Shown here one piece after another: positions 8,653 to 16,703 of a stretch of 64,000 nucleotides of DNA. The DNA lies in the NCBI RefSeq assembly GCF_001278805.1, contig NZ_CP012602.1:4127501-4191500 (forward strand), given 5' to 3'. Both the position numbers and the translations under genes were made by a program. The notes beneath the pieces were generated by a model. It worked only from the letters and a program-made list of their open reading frames with translations. It had not been told where the DNA came from and did not search any database. Within the stretch, counting starts at the first letter, position 1. Each line of letters opens with the position of its first letter. The DNA comes from Bacillus sp. FJAT-18017 (GTDB lineage: Bacteria; Bacillota; Bacilli; Bacillales; Cytobacillaceae).

Positions 8653-8678
8653 TTGGCATCTGGTATACCAGATGCCAA
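8653..8678. promoter_or_regulatory. 26-bp perfect palindrome, probable GntR operator
   Basis: Perfect inverted repeat centred on GGTATACC, with half-sites TTGGCATCTG. The core TGGTATACCA fits the TnGTnnnACnA pattern used by FadR/FCD-type GntR regulators. It sits 47 bases before the GntR start, so autoregulation and control of the downstream cidAB genes are likely. Confidence 0.7.
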
Positions 8679-8724
8679 CAATAAATATTGTAACTTCCAA
8701 CTTTTATAATAAAGGATGAAATTG

Positions 8725-9378
8725 ATGAGTTTCTCAAAGGCAGAACAACCCCAGTCATTTAAAGATCATGCCTATAAAGAAATTAAGAAAGCAATTATAC
8801 AGCACAAGGTCGAGCCTGGATCGATGTTATATGAACGTTCTCTTAGTGAAAATCTTGGAATTAGCCGGACCCCATTAAAATTGGCTTTGCAGCAGCTGGA
8901 ACTGGAAGGCTGGATTCAATCTGTTCCTAGAAAAGGTATTGTCGTCCAATCGATTAATAAACACGATGTCGATGAAGTTTTTCAACTGCGAAAGGCAAGT
9001 GAAGTTTTGGCCATCGAACTACTTATTCCTCTTGTCGATGACGAGACCATCAATAAAATTGAGGATGTAAATAATCACCTATTAGAGATTAAGGATGAGC
9101 CTATACGATTTATGTATGCTGATTCATCCTTTCACTTGTTTCTTGCAGAGCTAAGCCAAAACCGCCGGCTGTATCAATTAACCCAAAACCTCACAGACCA
9201 TGTTAATTGGTATGGACTTGTTGCCTTAAAGGCGGGAATAGACTTAAATGAGGTTTATTTGGATCACAATTTAATTATTGATGGCTTAAAAGCGAAGGAT
9301 ATACGCCAAACAGCAGATGCTGTTTTGAATCATCTTGAAAACTCTCATCGCACAATAATAGCAAATCTTGTGGAGTGA
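8725..9378 (+). CDS. GntR-family regulator (FadR/FCD subfamily)
   Basis: 217 residues from ATG 8725, preferred over 8716 because AAAGGA is eight bases upstream of it. Residues 12-70 form the winged helix (ISRTPLKLALQQLELEGWI then PRKGIVV). Residues 80-205 are an all-helical FCD effector domain with metal-ligand-like positions (D in SSFH, H in DHNLIIDGL). Effectors are usually small organic acids. It sits beside cidA-cidB, which transport or respond to pyruvate/acetate-type metabolites in relatives, so it is the likely local regulator. Confidence 0.85.
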   Translation: MSFSKAEQPQSFKDHAYKEIKKAIIQHKVEPGSMLYERSLSENLGISRTPLKLALQQLELEGWIQSVPRKGIVVQSINKHDVDEVFQLRKASEVLAIELLIPLVDDETINKIEDVNNHLLEIKDEPIRFMYADSSFHLFLAELSQNRRLYQLTQNLTDHVNWYGLVALKAGIDLNEVYLDHNLIIDGLKAKDIRQTADAVLNHLENSHRTIIANLVE

Positions 9379-9463
9379 AATGCTTTAACGGCATGTTCGT
9401 ATTCGAGCCTATTCATTTATAAGAAAGAAGGGAAATTAGTTCCAAATAGAGGGACAACAAAAC

Positions 9464-9868
9464 ATGAAAATTCTTGCGATTGTTTTACAAATTGGTTTAT
9501 TATATCTGTTTTCCTTCATCGGAACTTTTATCCAGAACATGTTCAACCTGGTCATTCCGGGGAGCATTATAGGGCTTTTATTGCTATTTATTTGCCTATG
9601 TTTAAAAATTGTTCCAGTGAAGTGGATTGAAAATGGATCAGTCTTTTTACTCGGTATATTAATGTTATTATTTATTCCTACAACTGTTGGTATCATGAAC
9701 TATCCTTCGTTACTTTCCATTCATGGTGCATTGCTTGTTGTTGCCATATTAGTAAGCACAATTATTTCAATTGCCATTGCAGGAACAGCAATTCAATTTT
9801 TAGAGAAAAAAGCACAAAAAAGAAAGGATGATAAAGAATGCAGCAAACCCCTCTCGCATTCTTCATGA
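9464..9868 (+). CDS. cidA: CidA/LrgA-family holin-like membrane protein
   Basis: 134 residues with four transmembrane segments (about 5-25, 30-50, 62-80, 88-112). It has the family pattern FIGTFIQNMFNLVIPGSIIGLLLLF and a charged tail. It overlaps the cidB gene by 31 bases, as is usual for this pair. CidA/LrgA proteins act as holin-like partners, and related Bacillus pairs (YsbA/YsbB) move pyruvate. The choice between cid and lrg naming is not settled by sequence alone. Confidence 0.85.
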   Translation: MKILAIVLQIGLLYLFSFIGTFIQNMFNLVIPGSIIGLLLLFICLCLKIVPVKWIENGSVFLLGILMLLFIPTTVGIMNYPSLLSIHGALLVVAILVSTIISIAIAGTAIQFLEKKAQKRKDDKECSKPLSHSS

Positions 9869-10530
9869 TTTTACTAACCGTTGTTGTTTATTTTGCAATG
9901 GCCAAATTATATAAGAGGTATTCCTATTTTTATTTCTTGCCGATTGTAACAACGACACTCCTGCTCATCAGCATCCTTTTATTCTTTGATATTCCATATA
10001 AGCAGTATATGAATGGCGGGCAATGGGTTAATTCCCTTTTAGGACCGGCGGTTGTAGCACTTGCTTATCCTTTGTATAAACAACGCGCCTTTTTAAAAAA
10101 TCATTTATTCACCATTTTAAGCGGGGTTCTAATTGCCACGATTTCAGGAATGGTCAGTATTGCCCTCCTCGCTAAGATACTGGGGATAAATCACACATTA
10201 ATTCTGTCGATCATTCCCAAATCCCTTACTACACCTGTTGCCATGGAGGTCGCTATAGGATTGGGAGGCAATGCCTCTATAGCCATTTTTAGTGTTATCA
10301 TGGCAGGGATACTTGGTGCAATAGCAGCCCCTGCTATCTTTAAATTTATGCGAGTGCATAGCCCTATTGGCAGGGGAATCGCTCTTGGCAGTGCCTCACA
10401 TGCAATAGGAACATCTAAAGCTGCCGAATACAGTGAACTCACTTTTTCAATGAGTTCGGTTGCAATGGCATTATGTGCAATCATCGGTACTTTTATAGGA
10501 CCAATTGTTGTGTGGGCTTTTCATTTTTAA
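9838..10530 (+). CDS. cidB: CidB/LrgB-family membrane protein
   Basis: 230 residues and about seven membrane segments. Typical LrgB stretches are PKSLTTPVAMEVAIGLGGNASIA and GIALGSASHAIGTSKAAEYSE. It acts with CidA in the membrane, either in controlled lysis or in export/import of pyruvate-like metabolites. The gene begins within cidA, implying coupled translation, and ends 30 bases before a strong terminator, so GntR, cidA and cidB probably form one regulated locus. Confidence 0.88.
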   Translation: MQQTPLAFFMILLTVVVYFAMAKLYKRYSYFYFLPIVTTTLLLISILLFFDIPYKQYMNGGQWVNSLLGPAVVALAYPLYKQRAFLKNHLFTILSGVLIATISGMVSIALLAKILGINHTLILSIIPKSLTTPVAMEVAIGLGGNASIAIFSVIMAGILGAIAAPAIFKFMRVHSPIGRGIALGSASHAIGTSKAAEYSELTFSMSSVAMALCAIIGTFIGPIVVWAFHF

Positions 10531-10560
10531 GAAATTCTCTCGACATATAAAATATAGATT

Positions 10561-10608
10561 TAAGAAGTCCAATTTCCTTTTTACGCTCTTTGGAAATTGG
10601 ACTTCTTA
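10561..10608 (+). terminator. strong hairpin after cidB
   Basis: Perfect 17-bp stem (TAAGAAGTCCAATTTCC with its complement) around a 14-base loop. The following T-run is short (ATTTGG). Confidence 0.7.
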
Positions 10609-11022
10609 TTTGGCAAAAGTGGACACAGCTAATGCTTATATCTTTGAAAGAATCAGTTTTTCTTTAGGTTGTGAACAAAATTTTAGAAGGAACCATCCTA
10701 TTTGGATATTGTATTATGGCGAATAAATGGTTGAAGCAGGTGGTTCTAATTGGGGCTTCCAAGTAGTTAGATTTTCTATTCAAATTTGAATATTGAACCT
10801 GAACTCTATGAGATTATGCACCAGCAAATGAATTTAACAGCAAAATTTACTAAATAATCATCTAAACATACATCCGGGAAACACATAATTTTTGCCACTT
10901 ATTCTTTTTATAGAAAAGGCCTGTAGGGAACATATCCACTACAAACCTTTTTGCATTGATTAATAAAATGAGAATATGATAGATATGAATGCAAATGAAT
11001 CGCATAAGGAATGGGGGATTGT
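10609..11022. other. intergenic region before tgl
   Basis: No convincing gene. An imperfect hairpin (AAAAGG..CTGTAG with CTACA..CCTTTT, 10914-10951) followed by a short T-run lies before tgl. The tgl gene has GGGGGA five bases before its ATG. A sporulation promoter is expected here but no clear SigE/SigK match was found. Confidence 0.4.
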
Positions 11023-11853
11023 ATGATCCAGCTATCAGGGTTCCCGTTTCAACAGAAGGAAAATTGGCACCTTGGGAGTATTGAAAAAACAATTATTCAA
11101 CAGATGCAGAGTGCTCCCGTCTTGTATTATTATAATTCCGAGTATGAATTATTGTTTGAACTTAAAGTGCGGAAGAACATTATCCAAAGTGCGAAGGAAA
11201 TGAACGAAAGTCAAGCTGAGTTTACCTACTTTGAATATGCCCGCTGCAACCCCAGGTACTGGCAATTAACTAGGGCGGGCGGGTTCTTTTTAAGACCCGA
11301 TGTGCAACCGGCTGATGCAATTCTGGATATTTATCGGAACAGTTCACTGTATGCATTTGAATGTGCAACAGCTATTCCAATCATCTATTACCATGCCGTA
11401 TTGAATAGTATTGGCAGCAATTTATTTAATTCGTTGTTTCGAAATCTATATCTTTACAGCTGGCATACGGATACTGACGTTGGTATCATTACCTTTTATT
11501 CCGATCATTTTATACCCGGAGATGTCTTGTACTTTAATAATCCTGACTTTGATCGAAAAAAACCACAGTTCTTAGGTATTAATGCTGTTGTTCTTAATGA
11601 TGGCAGATTGTTTGGACATGGATTTAATATAAGGTCTTCACAAGAAATGATTCAAATTCTAAATGAAAAAAGAAACCCGGACAGCCAGCAATCAGCTTAT
11701 CTAACAAAATTGGTGACAAGGCCTTCTTTTAAGTATTTATTCAGAGTGGCCAGCTGGTTTAGAAACAGCAGAGCATACAAACTGCAGCGTCCGATTGTGC
11801 ACCATAACAAAAATTCCATTTCATATGCTCACTATCTTTATTATTCACTGTAG
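11023..11853 (+). CDS. tgl: spore coat protein-glutamine gamma-glutamyltransferase
   Basis: 276 residues, somewhat longer than B. subtilis Tgl (245). The catalytic cysteine is C114 in FECATAIPIIYY, with the neighbouring Glu113 kept. Tgl crosslinks Gln and Lys side chains in coat proteins during sporulation. The GEN motif of B. subtilis Tgl, which carries the second catalytic Glu, reads GIN here (Ile186), so only the Cys/Glu113 arrangement remains. ATG 11023 was chosen for its GGGGGA site. A YjcZ-type sporulation gene follows. Confidence 0.85.
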   Translation: MIQLSGFPFQQKENWHLGSIEKTIIQQMQSAPVLYYYNSEYELLFELKVRKNIIQSAKEMNESQAEFTYFEYARCNPRYWQLTRAGGFFLRPDVQPADAILDIYRNSSLYAFECATAIPIIYYHAVLNSIGSNLFNSLFRNLYLYSWHTDTDVGIITFYSDHFIPGDVLYFNNPDFDRKKPQFLGINAVVLNDGRLFGHGFNIRSSQEMIQILNEKRNPDSQQSAYLTKLVTRPSFKYLFRVASWFRNSRAYKLQRPIVHHNKNSISYAHYLYYSL

Positions 11854-11966
11854 TACCTAGTCATTTCACAACCCGTGACATTTACCCATTTTTTAATAGA
11901 CGGGCTCAAAACACACCTCCCAGAGTACTATATAGAGAAATTCCTTACATGAAGGGAAGTGTGATA

Positions 11967-12236
11967 ATGTATCCAAACCTTAACGCACCACCGACTCTTG
12001 GTGCTAATGTTCCTCCAAATATTGGTCCGAATGTTGCTCCAAATGTCGCCCCAAATATTGCCCCTATTGCTGCGCCAATGCCTACCTATACAGCTCCTGT
12101 TTATGATTATGGATGTGCAGCCCCAGCTTATAGTTATGGCTGTCCTACTTATCGTAATGATTTTGTTCTAATTGTAGTATTGTTTATTTTACTAATCATT
12201 ATAGGTGCAAGTTGTTACAGCTATAGCAAATGCTAA
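11967..12236 (+). CDS. YjcZ-family sporulation protein with Pro/Ala/Asn-rich N-terminus
   Basis: 89 residues from ATG 11967 (GAAGGGAAG upstream). Residues 1-45 are low-complexity with PN[IV][AG]P repeats (NVPPNIGPNVAPNVAPNIAP). A Tyr/Cys-rich middle follows, and the C-terminus is one transmembrane helix, [15 protein letters not shown], the hallmark of YjcZ-type spore proteins. Two very short relatives are at 47319 and 47458. Expression during sporulation is expected from the family and from the adjacent tgl gene. Confidence 0.75.
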   Translation: MYPNLNAPPTLGANVPPNIGPNVAPNVAPNIAPIAAPMPTYTAPVYDYGCAAPAYSYGCPTYRNDFVLIVVLFILLIIIGASCYSYSKC

Positions 12237-12288
12237 CTGCAATGCTTAGAAGTGAAAAAGATTTATTTTTTATATTAAACAATCTAAG

Positions 12289-12312
12289 GGCTTGAGGAAC
12301 TTTCCTCAAGCC
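12289..12312 (+). terminator. terminator after YjcZ-type gene
   Basis: Perfect 11-bp stem GGCTTGAGGAA/TTCCTCAAGCC with a two-base loop, followed by ACAATTTTTTT. Confidence 0.8.
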
Positions 12313-12417
12313 ACAATTTTTTTAACAAAACTTATGGTATTGGTGCTTAAAATGGAGAATTCCTCCTTATAGAGCCAATCTGCCACGTTCAACAAACTCT
12401 AATGTTATTTTACTACT

Positions 12418-12858
12418 TTATTTTGGATATACTTTTTTAAACCGTTCACATACAACTAACATATTTGGTGAGAATTCTAAATCGTATTCTTCTAATAATG
12501 AGGTAAAGAACTTTTCGTGTGCGTCCCACCAAAACTGATAATCCCCTTCACCTTCTGCTAAAGCAAATTCCTCTGTTACCTCATTCATCGGAACAACTCC
12601 AACCGATTGGATTTGAATGATTGCAACTGGCTCTTCCTGACCACCTAAAATAATATAGTATTCACCAATTTGAGGTATAGCTTCTTTTTCTAATTCATAA
12701 AACACAAAACCTGAAGTTGTCGCTGTCTTCTTTCCTTCAACAACTAAATCGGCTAACAATTCAGCCGAAGCTCCAAATTGAAAAGCATCTTTATATTCGA
12801 TTCCTTCCTTATGATTTTCTACACAAAAATCTTTCCAAAAATGTTGTAGCCTATCCAT
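12418..12858 (-). CDS. ASCH-domain protein
   Basis: 146 residues with the ASCH fold: EGKKTATTS near residue 42, the strand IGEYYIILGG, and the C-terminal GDYQFWWDAHEKFFTSLL typical of YqfB/DUF984-type proteins. ASCH domains are thought to bind RNA or modified nucleosides. No enzymatic residue set is certain here. The gene stands alone. Confidence 0.8.
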   Translation of the reverse strand: MDRLQHFWKDFCVENHKEGIEYKDAFQFGASAELLADLVVEGKKTATTSGFVFYELEKEAIPQIGEYYIILGGQEEPVAIIQIQSVGVVPMNEVTEEFALAEGEGDYQFWWDAHEKFFTSLLEEYDLEFSPNMLVVCERFKKVYPK

Positions 12859-12985
12859 AACCCATTCATCCTTTACTAATTGCCGCTAACCTGCCTATTG
12901 TTCAATAAAAGGTTGCAGTAGTTTTTTCATATATGACTTGTCCAGGGGTAGCACCTCTGCTGGTTGAGGTCAATTATGCTAAATA

Positions 12986-13285
12986 TTATATTGGTTGTTT
13001 AAATGAATTTAATTTTTTTAGTAGTATTTTTTGGAATTTTTTTTGATATTTATCATAATAGGTTTTCTTTTTCATCTTTTTACTATTAAGTGTTCCAATC
13101 ACAAAACGAACATCTTCATCTTCCATAATTAAGTTTTTGAATTTATCATCATCAAGATATTTTTGAAACCATTGATATTCTTTTAAAAAGTAAATATTCC
13201 TCTCTATTTCTTCTTCCGTCACCTCTTTTGTAAAGGGAAATATAAGTGCACCTAAAGAACCTAAAAGGTCAAACAGAGTTCCCAC
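12986..13285 (-). CDS. hypothetical protein
   Basis: 99 residues from GTG 13285 with GGCGGTGG upstream. There is a short hydrophobic N-terminus (TLFDLLGSLGALIFPF), then a charged helical body ending in a Lys-rich segment (KKMKKKTYYDKYQKKFQKILLKKL). No family recognised. The Lys-rich, AT-rich composition differs from the GC-richer GH3 gene next to it. Confidence 0.5.
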   Translation of the reverse strand: MGTLFDLLGSLGALIFPFTKEVTEEEIERNIYFLKEYQWFQKYLDDDKFKNLIMEDEDVRFVIGTLNSKKMKKKTYYDKYQKKFQKILLKKLNSFKQPI

Positions 13286-13400
13286 TATTCCACCGCCCTA
13301 ATCCAATATTCATTTATATCTTCTACGAGAAATTTTCAGAAAAGTTTCCTTATAACCTGCAACAAAGGTTAAATACCCTTTAATTTTAGAGAAAACAAAT

Positions 13401-13426
13401 AAAGGTGGGAAACAGCTCCCACCTTT
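13401..13426. terminator. bidirectional hairpin between hypothetical gene and GH3 gene
   Basis: Perfect stem AAAGGTGGGA/TCCCACCTTT with a six-base loop; T-rich on the minus strand (TTTATTTGTTTT). Likely terminates the GH3 transcript 80 bases after its stop. Confidence 0.65.
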
Positions 13427-13504
13427 ACTATATAATTTTCATTATTTATATCAGGACAGCCTTCATTTTCCGTTTTTTAATCCAATACATTACATCTTCT
13501 TCCT

Positions 13505-15694
13505 TCAGTCAACAACTACTGTTGCTTCGAACGGTGTGTCTTCACTGGAGTTGCCAAGGTATACCTTATATTCGCCAGGCTTTACCACAAAGTCGTGTTC
13601 GTAGTAGTCCCATACACTCATTGGATGATTCGTGGATGCCGGATCGATGGTAATGGTAACCTCTTTTGACTCTCCTTGTTCAAGGAATACTTTCTGGAAT
13701 CCAACCAAGCGTTTAGGCGGCTGACCTGTAACAGGAATGCCAAGATAGACTTGGACAACCTCTGCTCCTGCAACCTTCCCTGTGTTGGTCACGGTCACTT
13801 GTACTGTGATTGGAGCCTTGCCGTTAGACTGGGATGGTGTTACCGAGAAGCCGGAAAGCTCAAACGTTGTATAGGACAGGCCGAAACCGAACGGGAATAG
13901 CGGCTTTATTCCCTGCGACTGGTACCAGCGGTAACCCATGTTAAGGCCCTCGGAATAACGGATAACCGGGAAGCCTTCACCTTCGTCGATTCCAGGATAG
14001 CGCTCAGGATTGCCAGCGTACAAAAGATCTTCCTCTGATGCTGTGTAGGTTGTAGGCACTTTGCCGGAAGGATTGACAACACCGAAGAGCAAATCTGCAA
14101 CAACATGGCCATCCTCAGTACCCTGGTTCCACGCTTCCAGAACAGCCGGCGCCTTTGAGATCCAAGGCATCAGTACCGGGCTGCTGTTCTTCAAAACTAC
14201 AACAGTATGCGTATTGACATCCAGGAGTTCGTCAACCATGCGGTCCTGTTCATCCAGCATGTTTGGAGTTGGTAAATCCGCACCCTCGGATGCGACCAAA
14301 CCAGCCATCAAGATGACAAGATCTGCTTCGGCAGCTGCAGACTTGGCCTCTTCCAGGTTCGACAAGTCTTTGGCTACGGTAACCTTGCTTACCTTTGCGT
14401 CAGATCCAAGTCCTTGCAGGACATCCTGCATTCCCTCTACCGGCGGTACAGTATAAAGCGGGTCGACCTTGGAAGAGCCACCGCCGCCATTGCACGCATC
14501 ATCGACGTATTCAGACTGGCCGATAATCACGATGGATTTATAAGCATTCGGGTCAAGCGGCAGGATACCGCCATCATTTTTCAGAAGAACGGCTGTCTGG
14601 GCGCCGATTTTTCGAGAAGTATCTCCATGGGCCTTCGCATCAATGACACCTGGGTTGTAAGGACGCTCGAATTGTTCGAAACGGAACATCTGAGTGAAAC
14701 GGCGGACAAGAGCGCGATCTACAGTTTGGATTTCAAGACTCGTATCCTCGAGTGCATTCTTGACGTTCGTTTCGTTTAACCATTTGGCGTCCGGCATTTC
14801 ATGATCTAAGCCTGCATTCAGCGACGGAGCAGCAGAGCGCGTTGACCAGAAATCGGATTGCACGTAACCTTCGAAACCCCACTCTTTGCGGAGAACGTCA
14901 TTAAGAAGATAGCGGTTCTCAGTTGCATAAACGCCGCGAACTCGGTTGTATGCGCTCATGATTGCAGCAATCTTAGCATCTTTGACCAGCATTTCAAACG
15001 GCAGCAGGTACAATTCCCGAAGAACGTGCTCATCGACTTCGACACTGGTGCGGAAGCGCTCATATTCCTGATCGTTAACCACAAAATGCTTACCCATCGC
15101 AATCACGTTATGTGCCTGAATCGCCTTCGTTACTTCGACACCCATCACCCCGGAGAGGTACGGATCTTCAGAGAAGTACTCGAAGTTACGGCCGGCAATC
15201 GGAGTCCTGTGCAAGCAAACTCCCGGGCCTTCAAGAACGTGCTGGCCAAGTGTCGCTGTTTCCGAACCAATAATGTCGCCGTAATCATGCGCAAGCTCCG
15301 GATCAAATCCGGCAGCGAGGGCAATGGTCATTGGCAATGCGGTAGCAGGTGGACTCGGATGTCCATCGCCCATGCCGACACCAACAGGGCCGTTGGTGAT
15401 TCGGAAACGCGGGATACCCAGCTCTTCAATCCCCTTCACATGGCGCTGTACTTGAAGCTGTGCCATTAGTTTTTCTTGCTCCTCCGCATCCATTCCATTC
15501 ATTTCATCAGCAGTCGGCAAGGCATAGATATTGATTGTCTCCATTGCGCCGTGAAGCTGGGCAATCTTCTGTTCCAGAGTCATCGCTGCTACGAGCTTTT
15601 CAGCACGTTCACGCGGAGACAATGATTGATCCATCCATGGGAACGAATTTGTATCCGACTCTTTCAGTTCTGAGTCAAGCTGTTCTTTAGTCAT
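13505..15694 (-). CDS. glycoside hydrolase family 3 beta-glucosidase
   Basis: 729 residues with no signal peptide, so cytoplasmic. The GH3 N-terminal barrel contains GPGVCLHRTPIAGRNFEYFSEDP, KHFVVNDQE (K202/H203) and the nucleophile Asp281 in YVQSDFW. The alpha/beta sandwich follows (AVLLKNDGGILPL), and a C-terminal fibronectin-III-like domain ends the protein (VTVTNTGKVAGAEVVQVY). The substrate is probably a beta-glucoside or beta-xyloside and is not decidable here. GC is about 50 per cent, above its AT-rich neighbours. A palindrome and a cre-like site lie upstream. Confidence 0.9.
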   Translation of the reverse strand: MTKEQLDSELKESDTNSFPWMDQSLSPRERAEKLVAAMTLEQKIAQLHGAMETINIYALPTADEMNGMDAEEQEKLMAQLQVQRHVKGIEELGIPRFRITNGPVGVGMGDGHPSPPATALPMTIALAAGFDPELAHDYGDIIGSETATLGQHVLEGPGVCLHRTPIAGRNFEYFSEDPYLSGVMGVEVTKAIQAHNVIAMGKHFVVNDQEYERFRTSVEVDEHVLRELYLLPFEMLVKDAKIAAIMSAYNRVRGVYATENRYLLNDVLRKEWGFEGYVQSDFWSTRSAAPSLNAGLDHEMPDAKWLNETNVKNALEDTSLEIQTVDRALVRRFTQMFRFEQFERPYNPGVIDAKAHGDTSRKIGAQTAVLLKNDGGILPLDPNAYKSIVIIGQSEYVDDACNGGGGSSKVDPLYTVPPVEGMQDVLQGLGSDAKVSKVTVAKDLSNLEEAKSAAAEADLVILMAGLVASEGADLPTPNMLDEQDRMVDELLDVNTHTVVVLKNSSPVLMPWISKAPAVLEAWNQGTEDGHVVADLLFGVVNPSGKVPTTYTASEEDLLYAGNPERYPGIDEGEGFPVIRYSEGLNMGYRWYQSQGIKPLFPFGFGLSYTTFELSGFSVTPSQSNGKAPITVQVTVTNTGKVAGAEVVQVYLGIPVTGQPPKRLVGFQKVFLEQGESKEVTITIDPASTNHPMSVWDYYEHDFVVKPGEYKVYLGNSSEDTPFEATVVVD

Positions 15695-15727
15695 AGTCGA
15701 AATCGCCTCTTAACTTTTTAATTTTAG

Positions 15728-15765
15728 GTATACTAGTATACTAACATACAATGTAAACGTTTTTC
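15728..15765 (-). promoter_or_regulatory. palindromic operator and cre-like site upstream of GH3 gene
   Basis: GTATACTAGTATAC at 15728-15741 is a perfect 14-bp palindrome. ATGTAAACGTTTTTC at 15751-15765 matches the CcpA cre consensus at 13 of 15 positions. Together they suggest repression by a local-type regulator not encoded nearby plus catabolite control. Confidence 0.55.
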
Positions 15766-15948
15766 TATTAAAGTGAAATCGTTGTCATTCCAATCACCTT
15801 TAAAAAATGGATTAACAATGAAATTTAGTCTGGCTTCGGCTTTTTGAATGAAAAGTGACTTTGATTAGAAAAATTAATCGATAAACACTTGATTCGGTCA
15901 TCGGGTTGAGAGAATCCCCTCCTGTAACACGCGGGTAGCTAAACCAAT

Positions 15949-16074
15949 CAGGACAACTTTTTCGATATACAGGACACCTTTTTAGATTTTCATGACATTT
16001 CCCGGATTATTCAGGACATTTCCCAAAAGATTCAGGACAGTTTTTCGGATATTCAGGACAAACCAGTCCACCGA
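15949..16074. repeat. six 21-bp iterons (CAGGACA core)
   Basis: The core CAGGACA (CATGACA once) starts at 15949, 15970, 15991, 16012, 16033 and 16054, exactly 21 bases apart, separated by T-rich segments such as TTTTTCGGATATT. The spacing is two helical turns, so all cores face the same side. The block lies between the GH3 promoter and the lipoprotein gene. Confidence 0.8.
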
Positions 16075-16190
16075 CACTGTTCATTCAAGTAAGCTATGTT
16101 ATTCTGAAACTATAAAGCTATGGGTTCTTAAATTAGTATTTCCACTTTGTATACCTTTTATGATAAAAGGATTTTGGGGAGGTAGTTTGA

Positions 16191-16496
16191 TTGAAAAAGT
16201 TCTATCTTTTTCTATTAATTTTAAGTTTTTCTATTATTACCATTGCTTGTTCAGGTAAAACACAAAGCGATATTGAGGCAGAAAAGGAAGGAATACTATC
16301 TCGGGATGAAGCGGAAGTAATGATTTGGGATACCCTTAGCAAAGAGGAAAAAGAAAAATATACGGTCGATTACGAGAAAGAATCTGGCACCAAATATTAT
16401 CTTAGAATTTATGGGGTTGATGGAGAAATTAAAGTAAGATCTAGGTATACTATTGATTTTAATACTAAAGAAATTAATAAATTAAGCACTAACTGA
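16191..16496 (+). CDS. small lipoprotein, unknown function
   Basis: 101 residues from a TTG start with GGGGAGG eight bases upstream. Lys-Lys, a hydrophobic core and ITIAC form a lipoprotein signal with Cys20 as the lipidated residue. The mature part is charged (SRDEAEVMIWDTLSKEEKEKYTVDYE), with a beta-rich end. I do not recognise a family. A terminator follows. Confidence 0.65.
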   Translation: MKKFYLFLLILSFSIITIACSGKTQSDIEAEKEGILSRDEAEVMIWDTLSKEEKEKYTVDYEKESGTKYYLRIYGVDGEIKVRSRYTIDFNTKEINKLSTN

Positions 16497-16557
16497 TTTC
16501 GTAGAATTAGATTGGACATCTAATAAATAAGCTTGCCTTGCCTGGATTATAAAAAAG

Positions 16558-16596
16558 AACCCGCTCTTCTCTCTCAGCGAGATTGGAGCGGGTTTT
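16558..16596 (+). terminator. terminator after lipoprotein gene
   Basis: AACCCGCTC and GAGCGGGTT arms, then TTAATTTG. Could also end the leftward amidohydrolase transcript. Confidence 0.65.
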
Positions 16597-16703
16597 AATT
16601 TGTTTATTGCTTTTCTCAATTGAGTACTATTTCGTTCTCATACTCCTGTTATCCGAAATTCCACCAAGATTTGGTCTATTAAGCCAGCTTTTTTGAAGAG
16701 ATT

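Noticed and set aside
8440..8709. 89-codon frame between fabH paralogue and gntR
   Set aside because: It crosses the terminator and the operator palindrome and has no ribosome site.
10790..10858. Short frame ending LNIEPELYEIMHQQMNLTAKFTK, like the end of a coat protein
   Set aside because: Too short, in-frame stop just upstream and no start or ribosome site; at best a gene relic.
14061..15469. Several frames antisense to the GH3 gene
   Set aside because: Shadows of a GC-richer coding region; the GH3 frame has all catalytic motifs.
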